From Bacteroidales bacterium (GTDB lineage Bacteria; Bacteroidota; Bacteroidia; Bacteroidales; PUMT01): a DNA stretch of 47,708 bases. The first letter of the stretch is position 1; the number at the start of each line of letters is the position of its first letter. Where the stretch lies: positions 1 to 47,708 of the forward strand of contig SLKJ01000086.1 in assembly GCA_007134675.1 (NCBI GenBank), given 5' to 3'. Below are positions 9,401 through 21,083 of the stretch, piece after piece. The translations under genes were made by a program, and so were the position numbers. The notes below the pieces were generated by a model. That model saw only the letters and a program-made list of their open reading frames with translations. It was not told the DNA's origin and made no database searches.

Positions 9401-9891
9401 TTATCGTCACTTATTGAATAAAGATTTCCGGGCTCATGGCGGTAGACCTTAAAAGAATTTGTCTTCCGGTCCAGTTTGTTCAGTCCGGACTTCGTCCCTA
9501 CCCAGATATTACCTTTTTTATCCTCAATCACAGAGTGAATATTACTGCCGGAGAGAGATGAGGGATCTGAAGGCTGGTGCCTGTAAATATTGAAACCATA
9601 GCCATCAAATCTGTTAAGTCCGTCCTGTGTGCCAATCCACAAAAACCCGTGCGAATCCTGAATAATCGAACTGACTGATATCTGCGAAAGCCCCTGCTCC
9701 GGGCTGTAATTCACAACCCGCCAGTTATCATGTGATGCATTGAGTTCCGGTATGGCAGTCGTTGAGACAAGAAACCAGGATAGAATAAGTCTTAAGATAC
9801 AGACAGGCGAGATCCCCGGAAAACAGATGTTTTTATATGGGTCTTCCAAAACAGGTTTCTTGTCAGTCAAAAATCTTCTATAATGGCTCAC
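6478..9891 (-). CDS. Two-component-regulator-propeller / Y_Y_Y / SpoIIE-type PP2C phosphatase membrane protein
   Basis: 1137 aa; many WIGT..GLNRFD propeller repeats, Y_Y_Y-type region (NSYAYKLQGLENNWIYTGSRRTVSFSGVPSGTYTLRVKGSNNDG), a TM segment, and SpoIIE core (DIVSGDFYW, AVIDCTGHGVPGAFMS, DDILIIGVK). Confidence 0.9.
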   Translation of the reverse strand: MSHYRRFLTDKKPVLEDPYKNICFPGISPVCILRLILSWFLVSTTAIPELNASHDNWRVVNYSPEQGLSQISVSSIIQDSHGFLWIGTQDGLNRFDGYGFNIYRHQPSDPSSLSGSNIHSVIEDKKGNIWVGTKSGLNKLDRKTNSFKVYRHEPGNLYSISDDNIHFLYEDRAGTIWLKTNRGIDKYDSMTGTFTQYLHFVDDSNYDTGSGYNHIYEDNKERLWVGSKDGLFYFDRLAERFKRYSHDPDDTLSLSNNKVKCIFETSSGHFLIGTAGGLNVFNRIDESFTSVYIDPNITGQSGLNVINTILEDSRGNILLGTGSGLFTFSPENDQIMPFGGKTISSTFSDLEISVIFKDRSNNLWVGSPRGLFMLDSKSKFTSIRIHDYLPEAPSSAALIASVLCSGDEELWIGTWGGGLFMLNRQTGHIRHYSANSQIVSERISNDYVHALFSDSMDRLIIGTRNGLDIHSDDQNSGFEPFCPANQEELCNVFESNRVYRIFEDSQQVLWIGTGRGFHSVSDGDFRSYYHNPQDTAGIPSNQVTDILECQNGFIWLATGSGLSRFERNTKTFRNYRKDPAKGRLSLSNNELTCLHEDSNGNIWVGTVAGLNRFFPGTGSFMVFSEMEGLPNNLINTILEDNEGNLWLSTNRGLARFNPDTFDIDVFDMADGLLSYEFNLGAGFRGENGELFFGGVAGLNSFFPDSLVKNHITPPVAIASFEVLSAEGSRFLFAEEKEKVILRPRENSFIIEFAALDFTWPSKNSYAYKLQGLENNWIYTGSRRTVSFSGVPSGTYTLRVKGSNNDGVWNEEGISLQIVIITPWWKSVYAYGLYFVSLLALGYLLFRTSTRKLRDTSQALKEKELASEEISRQKEELAFKNRDITDSIKYAKRIQLAMMPKSQHFRRIFPDSFVYYNPKDIVSGDFYWVNQRSSKVFFAVIDCTGHGVPGAFMSIIGYELLRNIINIKSIEKPAEILNELNVDFSKIFNPGEENNYSFRDGMDIGFCVIDCKESTLEYAGAFSSMYLIRDKTVSEIKGNRFSVGLMGDLIDEPFENHCMKLEKDDVIYLFSDGYPDQFGGEDGKKFKYRRFRHLLLNIHRFPFRKQETILDQSLIQWMGDHEQVDDILIIGVKPGLCR

Positions 9892-9967
9892 CGGCAGGGA
9901 AAATCTTTCAGTTAAAATAATTGCTAATTTACTATTTCTTCTATACTAAGCACAAACAAAGAAAAAA

Positions 9968-9991
9968 AAACCGGCAGTGTAATGCCGGTTT
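9968..9991 (-). terminator. Intrinsic terminator downstream of citrate synthase
   Basis: 9 bp perfect stem aaaccggca/tgccggttt, 6 nt loop, followed on the minus strand by a T run. Confidence 0.8.
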
Positions 9992-10010
9992 CTCTGAATT
10001 TAAAATAAAA

Positions 10011-11315
10011 TTATATTCCTGCCTGTTTCTTGAACCATTCCAGGGGATGGGATGTCGGTCTCTCAATTGGCATGCCGTATGCCCTGTCCCATAGAAGCTG
10101 CGAAAGAACCCCAAGAGATCTTGACACGCCAAAAAGTACAGTATAAAAATCAAACTCCTTAATCCCGTAATGAAGCAGGAGAACACCTGAACCAGCATCC
10201 ACATTCGGCCATGGATTCTTTATTTTACTTATACTGCCAAGCACCTCAGGAACAACTTCATACAAGCAGGTCATGGTAATCAGCCAGGGGTCGTCAGGAA
10301 GGTATTTCCTGCCAAACTCAAGCTGCGCTGTAAAGCGGGGATCTGTTTTCCGGAGCACAGCATGTCCGTAACCGGGAATAACCTTACCATCTTCAAGTGT
10401 TTTTAAAACATACTTCCTTATTTTTTCTTTATCATCACAGGCCGGGCCAATTTCTTCGATCATATTAAACATCCAGCGAATAACCTCCTGGTTGGCAAAA
10501 CCGTGCAGGGGGCCTGCCAAACCGGTCATGCCGGCAGCATAGGCGTAATAAGGATTGCTGAGTGCTGATCCGACAAGATGAGTTGTATGTGCAGAAACAT
10601 TTCCTCCTTCATGATCTGAATGCAGAAACATATACAGCCTCATAAGCCTGTGCACCTCATATTTTTCGTATCCCATCATATGAGCCAGATTAGCTGCCCA
10701 GTCAAGTGATGGATCAGGATCTATCTGTTTGTTGTCATGATACATCCTCCTGTATATATATGATGCTATCCGGGGAAGGCGTGCAATAAGGTCCATTACA
10801 TCCTCATAAGTTGTATCCCAGTAATCCTGCTTCCCGATTCCTTTAAGGTAAGCCGCCATGAATTTGGAATCTGAAGCCATTGAGAGAATAGCAGTTGAGA
10901 ACTGCACCATCGGGCGGGTATTCAGGGGAAGGGCATCAATCACCTTGTAAACGTAGTCAGGAATAGTTGACCTTGAAGACCATTCCTTGCTTAAAAAGGA
11001 AACATCGTCAGGTGAAGGCATTTCACCCGTAAGCATGAGGTAAAAAAGCCCCTCGGGCAATGGTTCACCTTCCGGATTTACCTTGGGCAGACTTTTTCTC
11101 AATTCGGGTATTGAATATCCCCTGAAACGTATTCCTTCCTCCGGATCGAGTTTTGAGGTGTCAGTGAGAAGGCTTACCATTCCCTTCATACCGGTAAGAA
11201 CGCTGCCTATGGTTATCTCACCAATGACCTTGTCTCCGTGTTCGGTTAAAAGTTTCCTGAATTCCGCTACTCTCGGCAGGGCCTTCTCAACAAATTTCTT
11301 TTTAATATGATCCAT
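10011..11315 (-). CDS. gltA: Citrate (Si)-synthase, eukaryotic/mitochondrial-like
   Basis: 434 aa; LDPEEGIRFRGYSIPE, HSDHEGGNVSAHTTHLVGSALSNPY, GLAGPLHGFANQEV, VPGYGHAVLRKTDPR, KNPWPNVDAGSGVLL. Confidence 0.93.
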   Translation of the reverse strand: MDHIKKKFVEKALPRVAEFRKLLTEHGDKVIGEITIGSVLTGMKGMVSLLTDTSKLDPEEGIRFRGYSIPELRKSLPKVNPEGEPLPEGLFYLMLTGEMPSPDDVSFLSKEWSSRSTIPDYVYKVIDALPLNTRPMVQFSTAILSMASDSKFMAAYLKGIGKQDYWDTTYEDVMDLIARLPRIASYIYRRMYHDNKQIDPDPSLDWAANLAHMMGYEKYEVHRLMRLYMFLHSDHEGGNVSAHTTHLVGSALSNPYYAYAAGMTGLAGPLHGFANQEVIRWMFNMIEEIGPACDDKEKIRKYVLKTLEDGKVIPGYGHAVLRKTDPRFTAQLEFGRKYLPDDPWLITMTCLYEVVPEVLGSISKIKNPWPNVDAGSGVLLLHYGIKEFDFYTVLFGVSRSLGVLSQLLWDRAYGMPIERPTSHPLEWFKKQAGI

Positions 11316-11402
11316 AATATTACGGTTATATGATAATTGTCATAAAGCTAACAAAATTCATTAATTATGCCAAATAACTGATGATCCGATAAACTGCCAA
11401 AT

Positions 11403-11433
11403 AAATAAGGGGGCTCAGCGATCCCCCTTATTT
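11403..11433 (-). terminator. Intrinsic terminator downstream of eno
   Basis: 11 bp perfect inverted repeat aaataaggggg/cccccttattt with 9 nt loop, directly after the eno stop. Confidence 0.8.
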
Positions 11434-11454
11434 AGTGTCATTTAAGCCTGCAAC

Positions 11455-13555
<2,101 letters not shown>

Positions 13556-13567
13556 TTCGATTATTCC

Positions 13568-14554
13568 TTAGTCTAATTTGTATTTTGAAATATCCATCCC
13601 GAAGTTCAGGTTCATTGATTCAAGTAATTCATCAAGCTCCGTAAGAGATTTCTTACCAAAGTTTCTGAATTTGAGAAGATCGTTTTTATTGAATTTCACA
13701 AGATCCCCAAGTGTTTCAACCTCTGCTGCCTTAAGGCAATTCAAAGCTCTGACTGAAAGGTCCAGATCCACAAGTCTCGATTTCAGAAGCTGTCGCATGT
13801 GCAATACTTCTTCGTCAAACTCTTCGTTGGCAAATTTCTCATCAGTCTCTAATGTGATTTTTTCATCGGAAAACAGCAGGAGATGATAGATAAGAATCCT
13901 GGCTGATTCTTTCAGAGCTTCTTTGGGATGTATAGATCCATCGGTCTGGATTTCAAAAATAAGCTTTTCATAATCGGTTTTCTGCTCTACCCTGAAATTC
14001 TCTACTGTATACTTGACATTCTTTATCGGAGTAAAAATCGAATCAACGGCAATCAGTCCGAACTCTGTATCAACAGGTTTGTTTTCCTCGGAAGGTACAT
14101 ATCCCCGCCCCTTGTTTATATTAAGCTCAATCTGTAATTTGGTTTCAGGTTCCAGCCGGCATATGAGAAGGTCGGGGTTCAATACTACAAAACCATTTAA
14201 AAATTTTGACAGGTCTCCGGCCCTGAACTCTTCCTGTTCTGATATGGAGACCGACACCCTTTCACCTTCAGTATCTTCGATCTGCTTTTTGAACCTGATC
14301 TGCTTAAGATTAAGCACAATCTCGGTCACATCTTCGATTACGCCGGGAATAGCTGAAAACTCATGATCAACTCCTGTGATCTTTACGGTAGTTATTGCAT
14401 AACCTTCAAGCGATGAAAGGAGGACCCTCCGAAGTGTATTACCTATAGTGATACCATAACCCGGTTCAAGGGGACGGAACTCAAATTTACCATGTGTATC
14501 GGTAGATTCAAGCATTATAACTTGTTCTGGTTTCTGAAATGCTAATATTGCCAT
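13568..14554 (-). CDS. rpoA: DNA-directed RNA polymerase subunit alpha
   Basis: 328 aa; [25 protein letters not shown]-terminal alphaCTD. Confidence 0.97.
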   Translation of the reverse strand: MAILAFQKPEQVIMLESTDTHGKFEFRPLEPGYGITIGNTLRRVLLSSLEGYAITTVKITGVDHEFSAIPGVIEDVTEIVLNLKQIRFKKQIEDTEGERVSVSISEQEEFRAGDLSKFLNGFVVLNPDLLICRLEPETKLQIELNINKGRGYVPSEENKPVDTEFGLIAVDSIFTPIKNVKYTVENFRVEQKTDYEKLIFEIQTDGSIHPKEALKESARILIYHLLLFSDEKITLETDEKFANEEFDEEVLHMRQLLKSRLVDLDLSVRALNCLKAAEVETLGDLVKFNKNDLLKFRNFGKKSLTELDELLESMNLNFGMDISKYKLD

Positions 14555-14561
14555 TACAATT

Positions 14562-15170
14562 TTATTTTGAGTACAATTCTACAATCAATTGTTCTTTTAT
14601 ATTTTCAGGAATATCTTCTCTTTCAGGCATATTCAAAAACCTGCCGGTCATTTTCTCTGCATCCCATTCAATCCAGGAAAATGCATTTCGTCTGCTGCCG
14701 GTAAGTGATTCGGTAATAACCTCAAGTGATTTTGATTTTTCCCTTACTCCTACAAATTCGCCGGCTTTAACAATATATGATGGGATGTTTACAACCTTAC
14801 CGTTAACAGTAATATGCCGGTGTGAAACAAGCTGCCTTGCAGCAGCACGTGTTGGTGCGATCCCAATGCGGTAAACAACATTGTCCAGACGCGACTCCAG
14901 AAGCTGAAGCAAAGCTTCACCGGTAATACCCTTTGAGCGTGATGCCCTTTTAAAAAGATTCAGGAACTGCCTTTCAAGCACCCCGTATGTAAACTTGGCC
15001 TTTTGCTTTTCCAGCAATTGAACTCCATATTCGGAGGTTTTCTTTCTTTTTCGCATATTACCATGCATACCGGGAGGATAATTTTTCTTTTCAAATACCT
15101 TATCTGGTCCGAAAATAGGCTCACCGAATTTTCTTGCAATTTTTGATCTTGGTCCTGTATATCTTGCCAT
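14562..15170 (-). CDS. rpsD: 30S ribosomal protein S4
   Basis: 202 aa; [18 protein letters not shown]4 RNA-binding domain. Confidence 0.96.
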   Translation of the reverse strand: MARYTGPRSKIARKFGEPIFGPDKVFEKKNYPPGMHGNMRKRKKTSEYGVQLLEKQKAKFTYGVLERQFLNLFKRASRSKGITGEALLQLLESRLDNVVYRIGIAPTRAAARQLVSHRHITVNGKVVNIPSYIVKAGEFVGVREKSKSLEVITESLTGSRRNAFSWIEWDAEKMTGRFLNMPEREDIPENIKEQLIVELYSK

Positions 15171-15212
15171 CTTAATGAATAGTTATTTATATTTAAAGAC
15201 TGGTAAACAATG

Positions 15213-15602
15213 TTATACGCGTCTGCGTTTGGGCGGTCGGCAACCGTTATGTGGCAACGGAGTAACATCTACTATCTCTGAAACCTCAATTCCCGAAGTA
15301 TGAATGGTTCTGATAGCAGATTCACGCCCGGAGCCAGGTCCTTTAACAAAAACCTTGACCTTGCGTAAACCAAGATCATATGCTTTTTTGGCGCAATCCG
15401 CCGCTGATACCTGAGCAGCATATGGGGTATTCTTCTTTGAACCCCTGAACCCATTTTTCCCTGATGAGGACCATGATATTACCTGTCCGTTATTATTTGT
15501 CAGGGTAATAATTATATTGTTAAAAGATGCATGTATATGTGCCTGACCTACAGGCTCCACTTTTACAACTCGCTTTTTTGATGTCCCTGTTTTCTTCGCC
15601 AT
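15213..15602 (-). CDS. rpsK: 30S ribosomal protein S11
   Basis: 129 aa; [55 protein letters not shown]. Confidence 0.97.
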   Translation of the reverse strand: MAKKTGTSKKRVVKVEPVGQAHIHASFNNIIITLTNNNGQVISWSSSGKNGFRGSKKNTPYAAQVSAADCAKKAYDLGLRKVKVFVKGPGSGRESAIRTIHTSGIEVSEIVDVTPLPHNGCRPPKRRRV

Positions 15603-15610
15603 TATAAAAA

Positions 15611-15988
15611 TTATTTAGTAGCCATCTTTTTGTTAGCAACTGTTTTCTTTCTGCCCTTGCGGGTTCTTGCGTTGTTCTTGGTGCTTTGTCCCCGCACAGG
15701 AAGACCGATACGGTGTCGGATGCCCCTGTAACAGCCAATGTCCATTAACCTCTTAATATTCATCTGTACAGATGAGCGCAATTCACCCTCAACCTTAAGT
15801 TTATCATTAATAATATTCCTTATGCGGGTTAGCTGATCATCATCCCAGTCCTTTACTTTGATATTCCCGTCGATACCAGCTTCGCTCAAAACCTGGGCGG
15901 CTGTACTGCGGCCTATTCCGAAAATATAGGTCAACCCTACTTCGCCCCTTTTGTTTTTTGGTAAGTCTACACCAACTATTCTTGCCAT
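15611..15988 (-). CDS. rpsM: 30S ribosomal protein S13
   Basis: 125 aa; [44 protein letters not shown]. Confidence 0.97.
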   Translation of the reverse strand: MARIVGVDLPKNKRGEVGLTYIFGIGRSTAAQVLSEAGIDGNIKVKDWDDDQLTRIRNIINDKLKVEGELRSSVQMNIKRLMDIGCYRGIRHRIGLPVRGQSTKNNARTRKGRKKTVANKKMATK

Positions 15989-16019
15989 AATTAAGATTTA
16001 ATTTAAAGCTAATTTTACA

Positions 16020-16136
16020 CTATCCCTGTCTTTGTTTGAATTTGGGATTCTTTTTATTAATCACGTACAAACGTCCTTTTCGGCGGACAATCTTACAGTC
16101 TGCACTTCTCTTCTTTACCGATGCCCTGACTTTCAT
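16020..16136 (-). CDS. rpmJ: 50S ribosomal protein L36 (38 aa, below the supplied ORF cutoff)
   Basis: Manual translation: [38 protein letters not shown]. Confidence 0.95.
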   Translation of the reverse strand: MKVRASVKKRSADCKIVRRKGRLYVINKKNPKFKQRQG

Positions 16137-16151
16137 ATCTAAATCGTTTTA

Positions 16152-16370
16152 TTATTTATATCTGTAACAAATTCTTCCTTTAGTCAGGTCGTAGGGAGAC
16201 ATTTCCACCTTGACCTTGTCGCCTGGAAGTATTTTAATATAATGCATCCTCATCTTTCCCGAAATATGGGCAATAATTGTATGCCCGTTTTCAAGTTCAA
16301 CCTTAAACATTGCATTGGATAAGGCTTCAACTATTGTTCCATCTTGTTCTATGGCTTTTTGTTTTGCCAT
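16152..16370 (-). CDS. infA: Translation initiation factor IF-1
   Basis: 72 aa; [67 protein letters not shown]. Confidence 0.97.
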   Translation of the reverse strand: MAKQKAIEQDGTIVEALSNAMFKVELENGHTIIAHISGKMRMHYIKILPGDKVKVEMSPYDLTKGRICYRYK

Positions 16371-17161
16371 GGTAACCCCTTATTAGATTTAATTAATTCT
16401 TCTTCAATATATTCGAATGTAGACAATATGTCAGCTTTTAGTTTCCCGATAACCACCGCCAGTTCATAGTGTGCGGAGGGTTTGCCGTCCCGGGTGCGTA
16501 TTGTCCAGCCATCTGAATCCTGGACAATATATCTGCTGCCAAGATTGATCATCGGCTCTATGCATAAAACCAAACCGCTTCTCAGAAGGGAACCCTGCCC
16601 TCGTCTGCCATAATTGGGAACTTCCGGCTCTTCGTGCAGACCCTCCCCCAGTCCGTGACCCACCATTTCGCGCACTACGGAAAATCCCGATCTTTCTGCA
16701 TGCGTTTGAACTGCATTTCCGACATCGCCAAGTCTGTTCCCTGCAACAGCCAGGTGTATGCCTTGATAGAGACATTCATGAGTGACTCTTAACAGTTCAG
16801 CAACATCATCAGAGAGTTCGCCGACGGCAAAGGTATACGCCGTATCACCATAAAAACCGTTCATCCTTACACCGCAATCAACTGAAACAATATCCCCATC
16901 CCTGAGCACATATCCAGAAGGTATCCCATGAACTACCTCTGAGTTAACCGAGGTACAGAGTGTATTGGGGAATCCGTTATACCCCTTAAAACCGGGAACT
17001 CCACCATGATCAAGGATATATTCCTCAGCTATACGGTCAAGTTCGAGGGTAGTGACACCGGGTTCAACAATCTTTGCAACTTCTGCGAGTGTTTTGGAAA
17101 CCAGAATATTACACTCCCGTATAAACTCTATTGCCTCCCTTGTCTTCTCATTTAACATCAA
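16349..17161 (-). CDS. map: Type I methionine aminopeptidase
   Basis: 270 aa; [47 protein letters not shown]. Confidence 0.95.
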   Translation of the reverse strand: MMLNEKTREAIEFIRECNILVSKTLAEVAKIVEPGVTTLELDRIAEEYILDHGGVPGFKGYNGFPNTLCTSVNSEVVHGIPSGYVLRDGDIVSVDCGVRMNGFYGDTAYTFAVGELSDDVAELLRVTHECLYQGIHLAVAGNRLGDVGNAVQTHAERSGFSVVREMVGHGLGEGLHEEPEVPNYGRRGQGSLLRSGLVLCIEPMINLGSRYIVQDSDGWTIRTRDGKPSAHYELAVVIGKLKADILSTFEYIEEELIKSNKGLPWQNKKP

Positions 17162-17178
17162 AGAACTAATATTTAAGG

Positions 17179-18516
17179 TCAGATTGGGCCTCCGCCGCTT
17201 CTTCCTTTAATTCTGCCGGATTTCATAAGACCGTCATAATGACGCATCAGTAAATGACTCTCTATCTGCTGTAATGTATCCAGAACCACTCCCACCATTA
17301 TAAGTAAAGATGTTCCGCCATAAAACTGGGCCCATTGAGAAGTAACTCCGGCAAGCATTGCAAAAGCCGGTAAAATAGCCACTATTGCAAGGAAGATAGA
17401 CCCGGGAAGAGTTATTCTGGACATAATGGTATCCAGAAACTCAACTGTCTTCTTTCCCGGTTTAACCCCGGGAATAAATCCTCCGTTTCGTTTCATGTCT
17501 TCTGCCATCTGGCCCGGATTAATGGTAACGGCCGTATAGAAATATGTAAAAAGAATAATCAGTACCGCAAAGGTAAAGTTATACCAGAATCCTGTAAAGT
17601 TACTGAATGCTGCAGCAAACCCCGTCATTGTTTCTGTAGGGGCAAAACTTGAAAGTGTAAGCGGGATGAACATCAGAGCCTGTGCAAAAATAATTGGCAT
17701 TACACCTGCAGAATTTACTTTAAGCGGAATGTACTGTCTTACCCCACCGTACTGTTTATTACCAACAATTCGTTTAGCGTATTGTACGGGAATCCGCCTT
17801 GTTCCCTGAACAAGCAAAATAACCCCCATGAAAACAAAAAACAACACTATCATCTCTACAATAAACATTATTAATCCTCCTCCCTGCTGCTGTTCAAATT
17901 TTGAGAAGAATTCTGCAAACAGGGCAAAAGGCAGACGGGCAATAATCCCTACCATGATAATCAGAGAAATACCGTTACCTATTCCTTTATCGGTAATCCG
18001 TTCACCAAGCCACATCACGAACATTGTGCCCGAAATAAGTATGATCACAAGGAATGCCCAATACATAGGACCTTCAAGAACAAATGCATTGGGGACCTGC
18101 ATCCGGAGGTTTGTCAGGTAAGCCGGTCCCTGGAAAATAAGAATAAGGACAGTAAGATATCTTGTAATTTGATTGATCTTTCTCCTGCCGCTTTCCCCTT
18201 CACGCTGCAGTCTTTGAAAATAGGGAATAGCAATTCCAAGTAACTGGACAACGATAGATGCTGAAATGTAGGGCATTATACCCAGGGCAAAAATCGAAGC
18301 ATTGGCAAAGGCACCCCCGGAAAACATATCAAGAAGTCCCAATATACCATCCGCAGTCTGCTCACGAAGTGCAGTCAGCTGGTAGGGATCTATTCCCGGT
18401 AACACAACAAAAGAACCCAACCGGTAAATAAGCAATATCCCGAGTGTATATAAAATTCTTGAGCGGAGATCTTCAATCTTAAAAATGTTCTTTATGGTTT
18501 CAATGAATTTCTTCAT
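17179..18516 (-). CDS. secY: Preprotein translocase subunit SecY
   Basis: 445 aa; multi-spanning; MWLGERITDKGIGNGISLIIMVGI; PGQMAEDMKRNGGFIPG. Confidence 0.97.
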   Translation of the reverse strand: MKKFIETIKNIFKIEDLRSRILYTLGILLIYRLGSFVVLPGIDPYQLTALREQTADGILGLLDMFSGGAFANASIFALGIMPYISASIVVQLLGIAIPYFQRLQREGESGRRKINQITRYLTVLILIFQGPAYLTNLRMQVPNAFVLEGPMYWAFLVIILISGTMFVMWLGERITDKGIGNGISLIIMVGIIARLPFALFAEFFSKFEQQQGGGLIMFIVEMIVLFFVFMGVILLVQGTRRIPVQYAKRIVGNKQYGGVRQYIPLKVNSAGVMPIIFAQALMFIPLTLSSFAPTETMTGFAAAFSNFTGFWYNFTFAVLIILFTYFYTAVTINPGQMAEDMKRNGGFIPGVKPGKKTVEFLDTIMSRITLPGSIFLAIVAILPAFAMLAGVTSQWAQFYGGTSLLIMVGVVLDTLQQIESHLLMRHYDGLMKSGRIKGRSGGGPI

Positions 18517-18523
18517 AAAAGAA

Positions 18524-18970
18524 TTATATTTTTACTGCAGAACCACCAGATTTTTCAATTGCTTCCCGGGCCGATTTGGAAAAAGCATGTGCTTTCACCT
18601 CAATTTTTGCATCAAGCGTCCCGTTTCCCAAAATTTTTATCATATCATTTTTCGATGCATACCCTGCACTGACAAGAGCCTGAACATCAATTGATGCTGT
18701 GCCGGTTTTTTCAGAAAGGGTCTGCAATACACCGATATTGATCCCTTTAAAGGATTTGCGGTTTATATTTCTGAACCCGAATTTGGGTACCCTTCTCTGC
18801 AAAGGCATCTGTCCACCTTCAAATCCAAACTGTTTGCTGTACCCTGAACGTGATTTCTGGCCTTTATGACCTTTTGTAGAGGTTCCACCCCGGCCGGAAC
18901 CTTCACCCCGTCCTAACCTTTTTTCACGTTTTGTTGAGCCTTTCGCGGGTTTTAAATTACTCAAGTCCAT
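18524..18970 (-). CDS. rplO: 50S ribosomal protein L15
   Basis: 148 aa; MDLSNLKPAKGSTKREKRLGRGEGSGRGGTSTKGHKGQKSRSG. Confidence 0.96.
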   Translation of the reverse strand: MDLSNLKPAKGSTKREKRLGRGEGSGRGGTSTKGHKGQKSRSGYSKQFGFEGGQMPLQRRVPKFGFRNINRKSFKGINIGVLQTLSEKTGTASIDVQALVSAGYASKNDMIKILGNGTLDAKIEVKAHAFSKSAREAIEKSGGSAVKI

Positions 18971-18988
18971 GTCTGTAATAATATTGAT

Positions 18989-19171
18989 TTATTTAATCTG
19001 TTCAACCTTCAGCAAATGACGAACTTTATCCAACATCCCGGCTATCTGCGGAGTGGATTCAGCTTCGACACTGTCGTTTATCCGTTTGAGTCCCAATGCC
19101 TCCAGAGTCCTCTTCTGGCGATGGTTGCTCCCAATTTTACTTTTAATCTGTGTAATTCTGATCTTTGCCAT
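18989..19171 (-). CDS. rpmD: 50S ribosomal protein L30
   Basis: 60 aa; IRITQIKSKIGSNHRQKRTLEALGLKRINDSVE. Confidence 0.95.
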   Translation of the reverse strand: MAKIRITQIKSKIGSNHRQKRTLEALGLKRINDSVEAESTPQIAGMLDKVRHLLKVEQIK

Positions 19172-19187
19172 GGCAGTAATATAAAAT

Positions 19188-19703
19188 CTATCCGTTAAAC
19201 ACTTTATTCAGCGGAATGCCTCTTATTTCGGAAATTGTGTGTGCATCCCTCATCTCCATGAGTGCTTTAAAAGTAGCCTTAACAAGGTTATGCGGGTTTG
19301 CTGCCCCCTTTGATTTGGCAAGCACATCTGTTATCCCGACACTCTCCAGAACTGCACGCATAGCACCTCCTGCAACGACTCCCGTCCCATGAGAAGCAGG
19401 CTTAAGAAATACCCTCGCACCACCATATTTTGAATATTGTTCATGTGGTATCGTCCCTTTGTATATCGGTACCCTCACAAGATTCTTCTTCGCGTCCTCA
19501 ATACCTTTGGCTATTGCCGTTGTCACCTCATTTGCTTTACCAAGACCATAACCTACGATCCCATCCTCATTACCAACAACTACAATAGCCGAAAAACTGA
19601 AAGTACGGCCTCCTTTAGTCACTTTGGTAACACGCTGGATGCTTACAACACGGTCCTTTAGTTCCAGATCACTGGTTTTTACTTTTCTTATTGTTGTTGA
19701 CAT
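19188..19703 (-). CDS. rpsE: 30S ribosomal protein S5
   Basis: 171 aa; [46 protein letters not shown]. Confidence 0.97.
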   Translation of the reverse strand: MSTTIRKVKTSDLELKDRVVSIQRVTKVTKGGRTFSFSAIVVVGNEDGIVGYGLGKANEVTTAIAKGIEDAKKNLVRVPIYKGTIPHEQYSKYGGARVFLKPASHGTGVVAGGAMRAVLESVGITDVLAKSKGAANPHNLVKATFKALMEMRDAHTISEIRGIPLNKVFNG

Positions 19704-19706
19704 AAC

Positions 19707-20066
19707 CTAAAATTTTAATCCTTCTTCCCTGGCAGCATCAGCCAAAGCCTTAACCCTGCCATGATATAAATATCCATTTCTGTCAAAAACCACCTTTGTA
19801 ATACCCTTTTCAAGAGATTTTCCGGCGATAAGTTTTCCAACTTGTTTTGCCTGCTCGATCTTGTTAATTTTCCCGGCTTTTTCCTCAGCATTTCTTAGTG
19901 ATGAAGCCGCAACAAGCGTTTTGCCATTTATGTCGTCTACCAATTGCACATACATCTCCTTGTTGCTGCGGAAAACGGTCATACGCGGCCGCTCCTCCGT
20001 TCCGGAAACATGTTTGCGGATTCTCATTTTTATCCGCTTTCTTCTTTTAAGCTTAGTTAAAGCCAT
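19707..20066 (-). CDS. rplR: 50S ribosomal protein L18
   Basis: 119 aa; [48 protein letters not shown]. Confidence 0.96.
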   Translation of the reverse strand: MALTKLKRRKRIKMRIRKHVSGTEERPRMTVFRSNKEMYVQLVDDINGKTLVAASSLRNAEEKAGKINKIEQAKQVGKLIAGKSLEKGITKVVFDRNGYLYHGRVKALADAAREEGLKF

Positions 20067-20092
20067 GATTTATTACCGATTTTTGAATTTTA

Positions 20093-20647
20093 CTAAACAC
20101 TTGCAGATTTACCGGCCTTCTTCCTTAGTTGCTCGCCTACAAACTTAATTCCTTTACCCTTGTATGGTTCAGGTTTCCTGAAAGACCTGATCTTCGCCGC
20201 TACCTGTCCTAAAAGCTGCTTGTCAATACTTTTCAGGGTGATGACGGGATTGCTTCGCCTTTCTGTTTTGGCCTCCACTTCAACTTCTTTGGGTATCTCA
20301 AAAAAGATGTCGTGCGAAAAGCCAACACTAAGTTCCAGCAGTTGTCCCTTAGCTTCAGCCCGGAATCCGACACCAACAAGCTCCTGCTTAATTTCATAGC
20401 CATTGGATACACCTTCCACCATATTGTAAATGAGAGAACGGTATAAACCATGCATGGATTTGGTCTTATTGTCTTCCGAAGACCTGTTCAAAGTAACCTG
20501 GTTATCTTCAATTTTAACTTTAATACGAGGGTCAACCTGCTGAGAAAGCTCACCCAGGGGCCCCTTAACAGTTACCAGGTTACCGGTTTTAATCGACACA
20601 TTAACTTTTTCAGGCAATTCTATGGGTGCATATCCTATTCTTGACAT
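20093..20647 (-). CDS. rplF: 50S ribosomal protein L6
   Basis: 184 aa; MSRIGYAPIELPEKVNV; EPYKGKGIKFVGEQLRKKAGKSA. Confidence 0.97.
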   Translation of the reverse strand: MSRIGYAPIELPEKVNVSIKTGNLVTVKGPLGELSQQVDPRIKVKIEDNQVTLNRSSEDNKTKSMHGLYRSLIYNMVEGVSNGYEIKQELVGVGFRAEAKGQLLELSVGFSHDIFFEIPKEVEVEAKTERRSNPVITLKSIDKQLLGQVAAKIRSFRKPEPYKGKGIKFVGEQLRKKAGKSASV

Positions 20648-20663
20648 TGATCAATTCCTCCAA

Positions 20664-21059
20664 TTAATATACATAACACAATACTTCACCTCCAATGCTC
20701 TTCTTCCTGGCCTCCTTGTCAGACATAACTCCCTGAGAAGTTGATAAAATGGCAATACCCAGTCCGTTCAGCACTCGTGGCAGGTCATCCTTCCCCTTAT
20801 ACTGTCGAAGTCCGGGACGGCTGACCCTGCGAAGGGATTTTATGGCCGGCTGCTTTGATTCGGGATGGTATTTGAGGGCAATCTTAATTATTCCCTGGAC
20901 CCCGTCATCTTCAAATTTATAGTTCAGAACATAACCCTTTTCATAAAGAATCCTGGTAATATCTTTTTTTACGTTTGAAGCAGGAATCTCAACAATCTTA
21001 TGCTTAGCCATCATGGCGTTTCTCAGCCGTGTAAGATAATCTGCTATCGGATCTGTCAT
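20664..21059 (-). CDS. rpsH: 30S ribosomal protein S8
   Basis: 131 aa; [53 protein letters not shown]. Confidence 0.97.
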   Translation of the reverse strand: MTDPIADYLTRLRNAMMAKHKIVEIPASNVKKDITRILYEKGYVLNYKFEDDGVQGIIKIALKYHPESKQPAIKSLRRVSRPGLRQYKGKDDLPRVLNGLGIAILSTSQGVMSDKEARKKSIGGEVLCYVY

Positions 21060-21083
21060 CTTTTATTCGTTTTTAAATATTAA

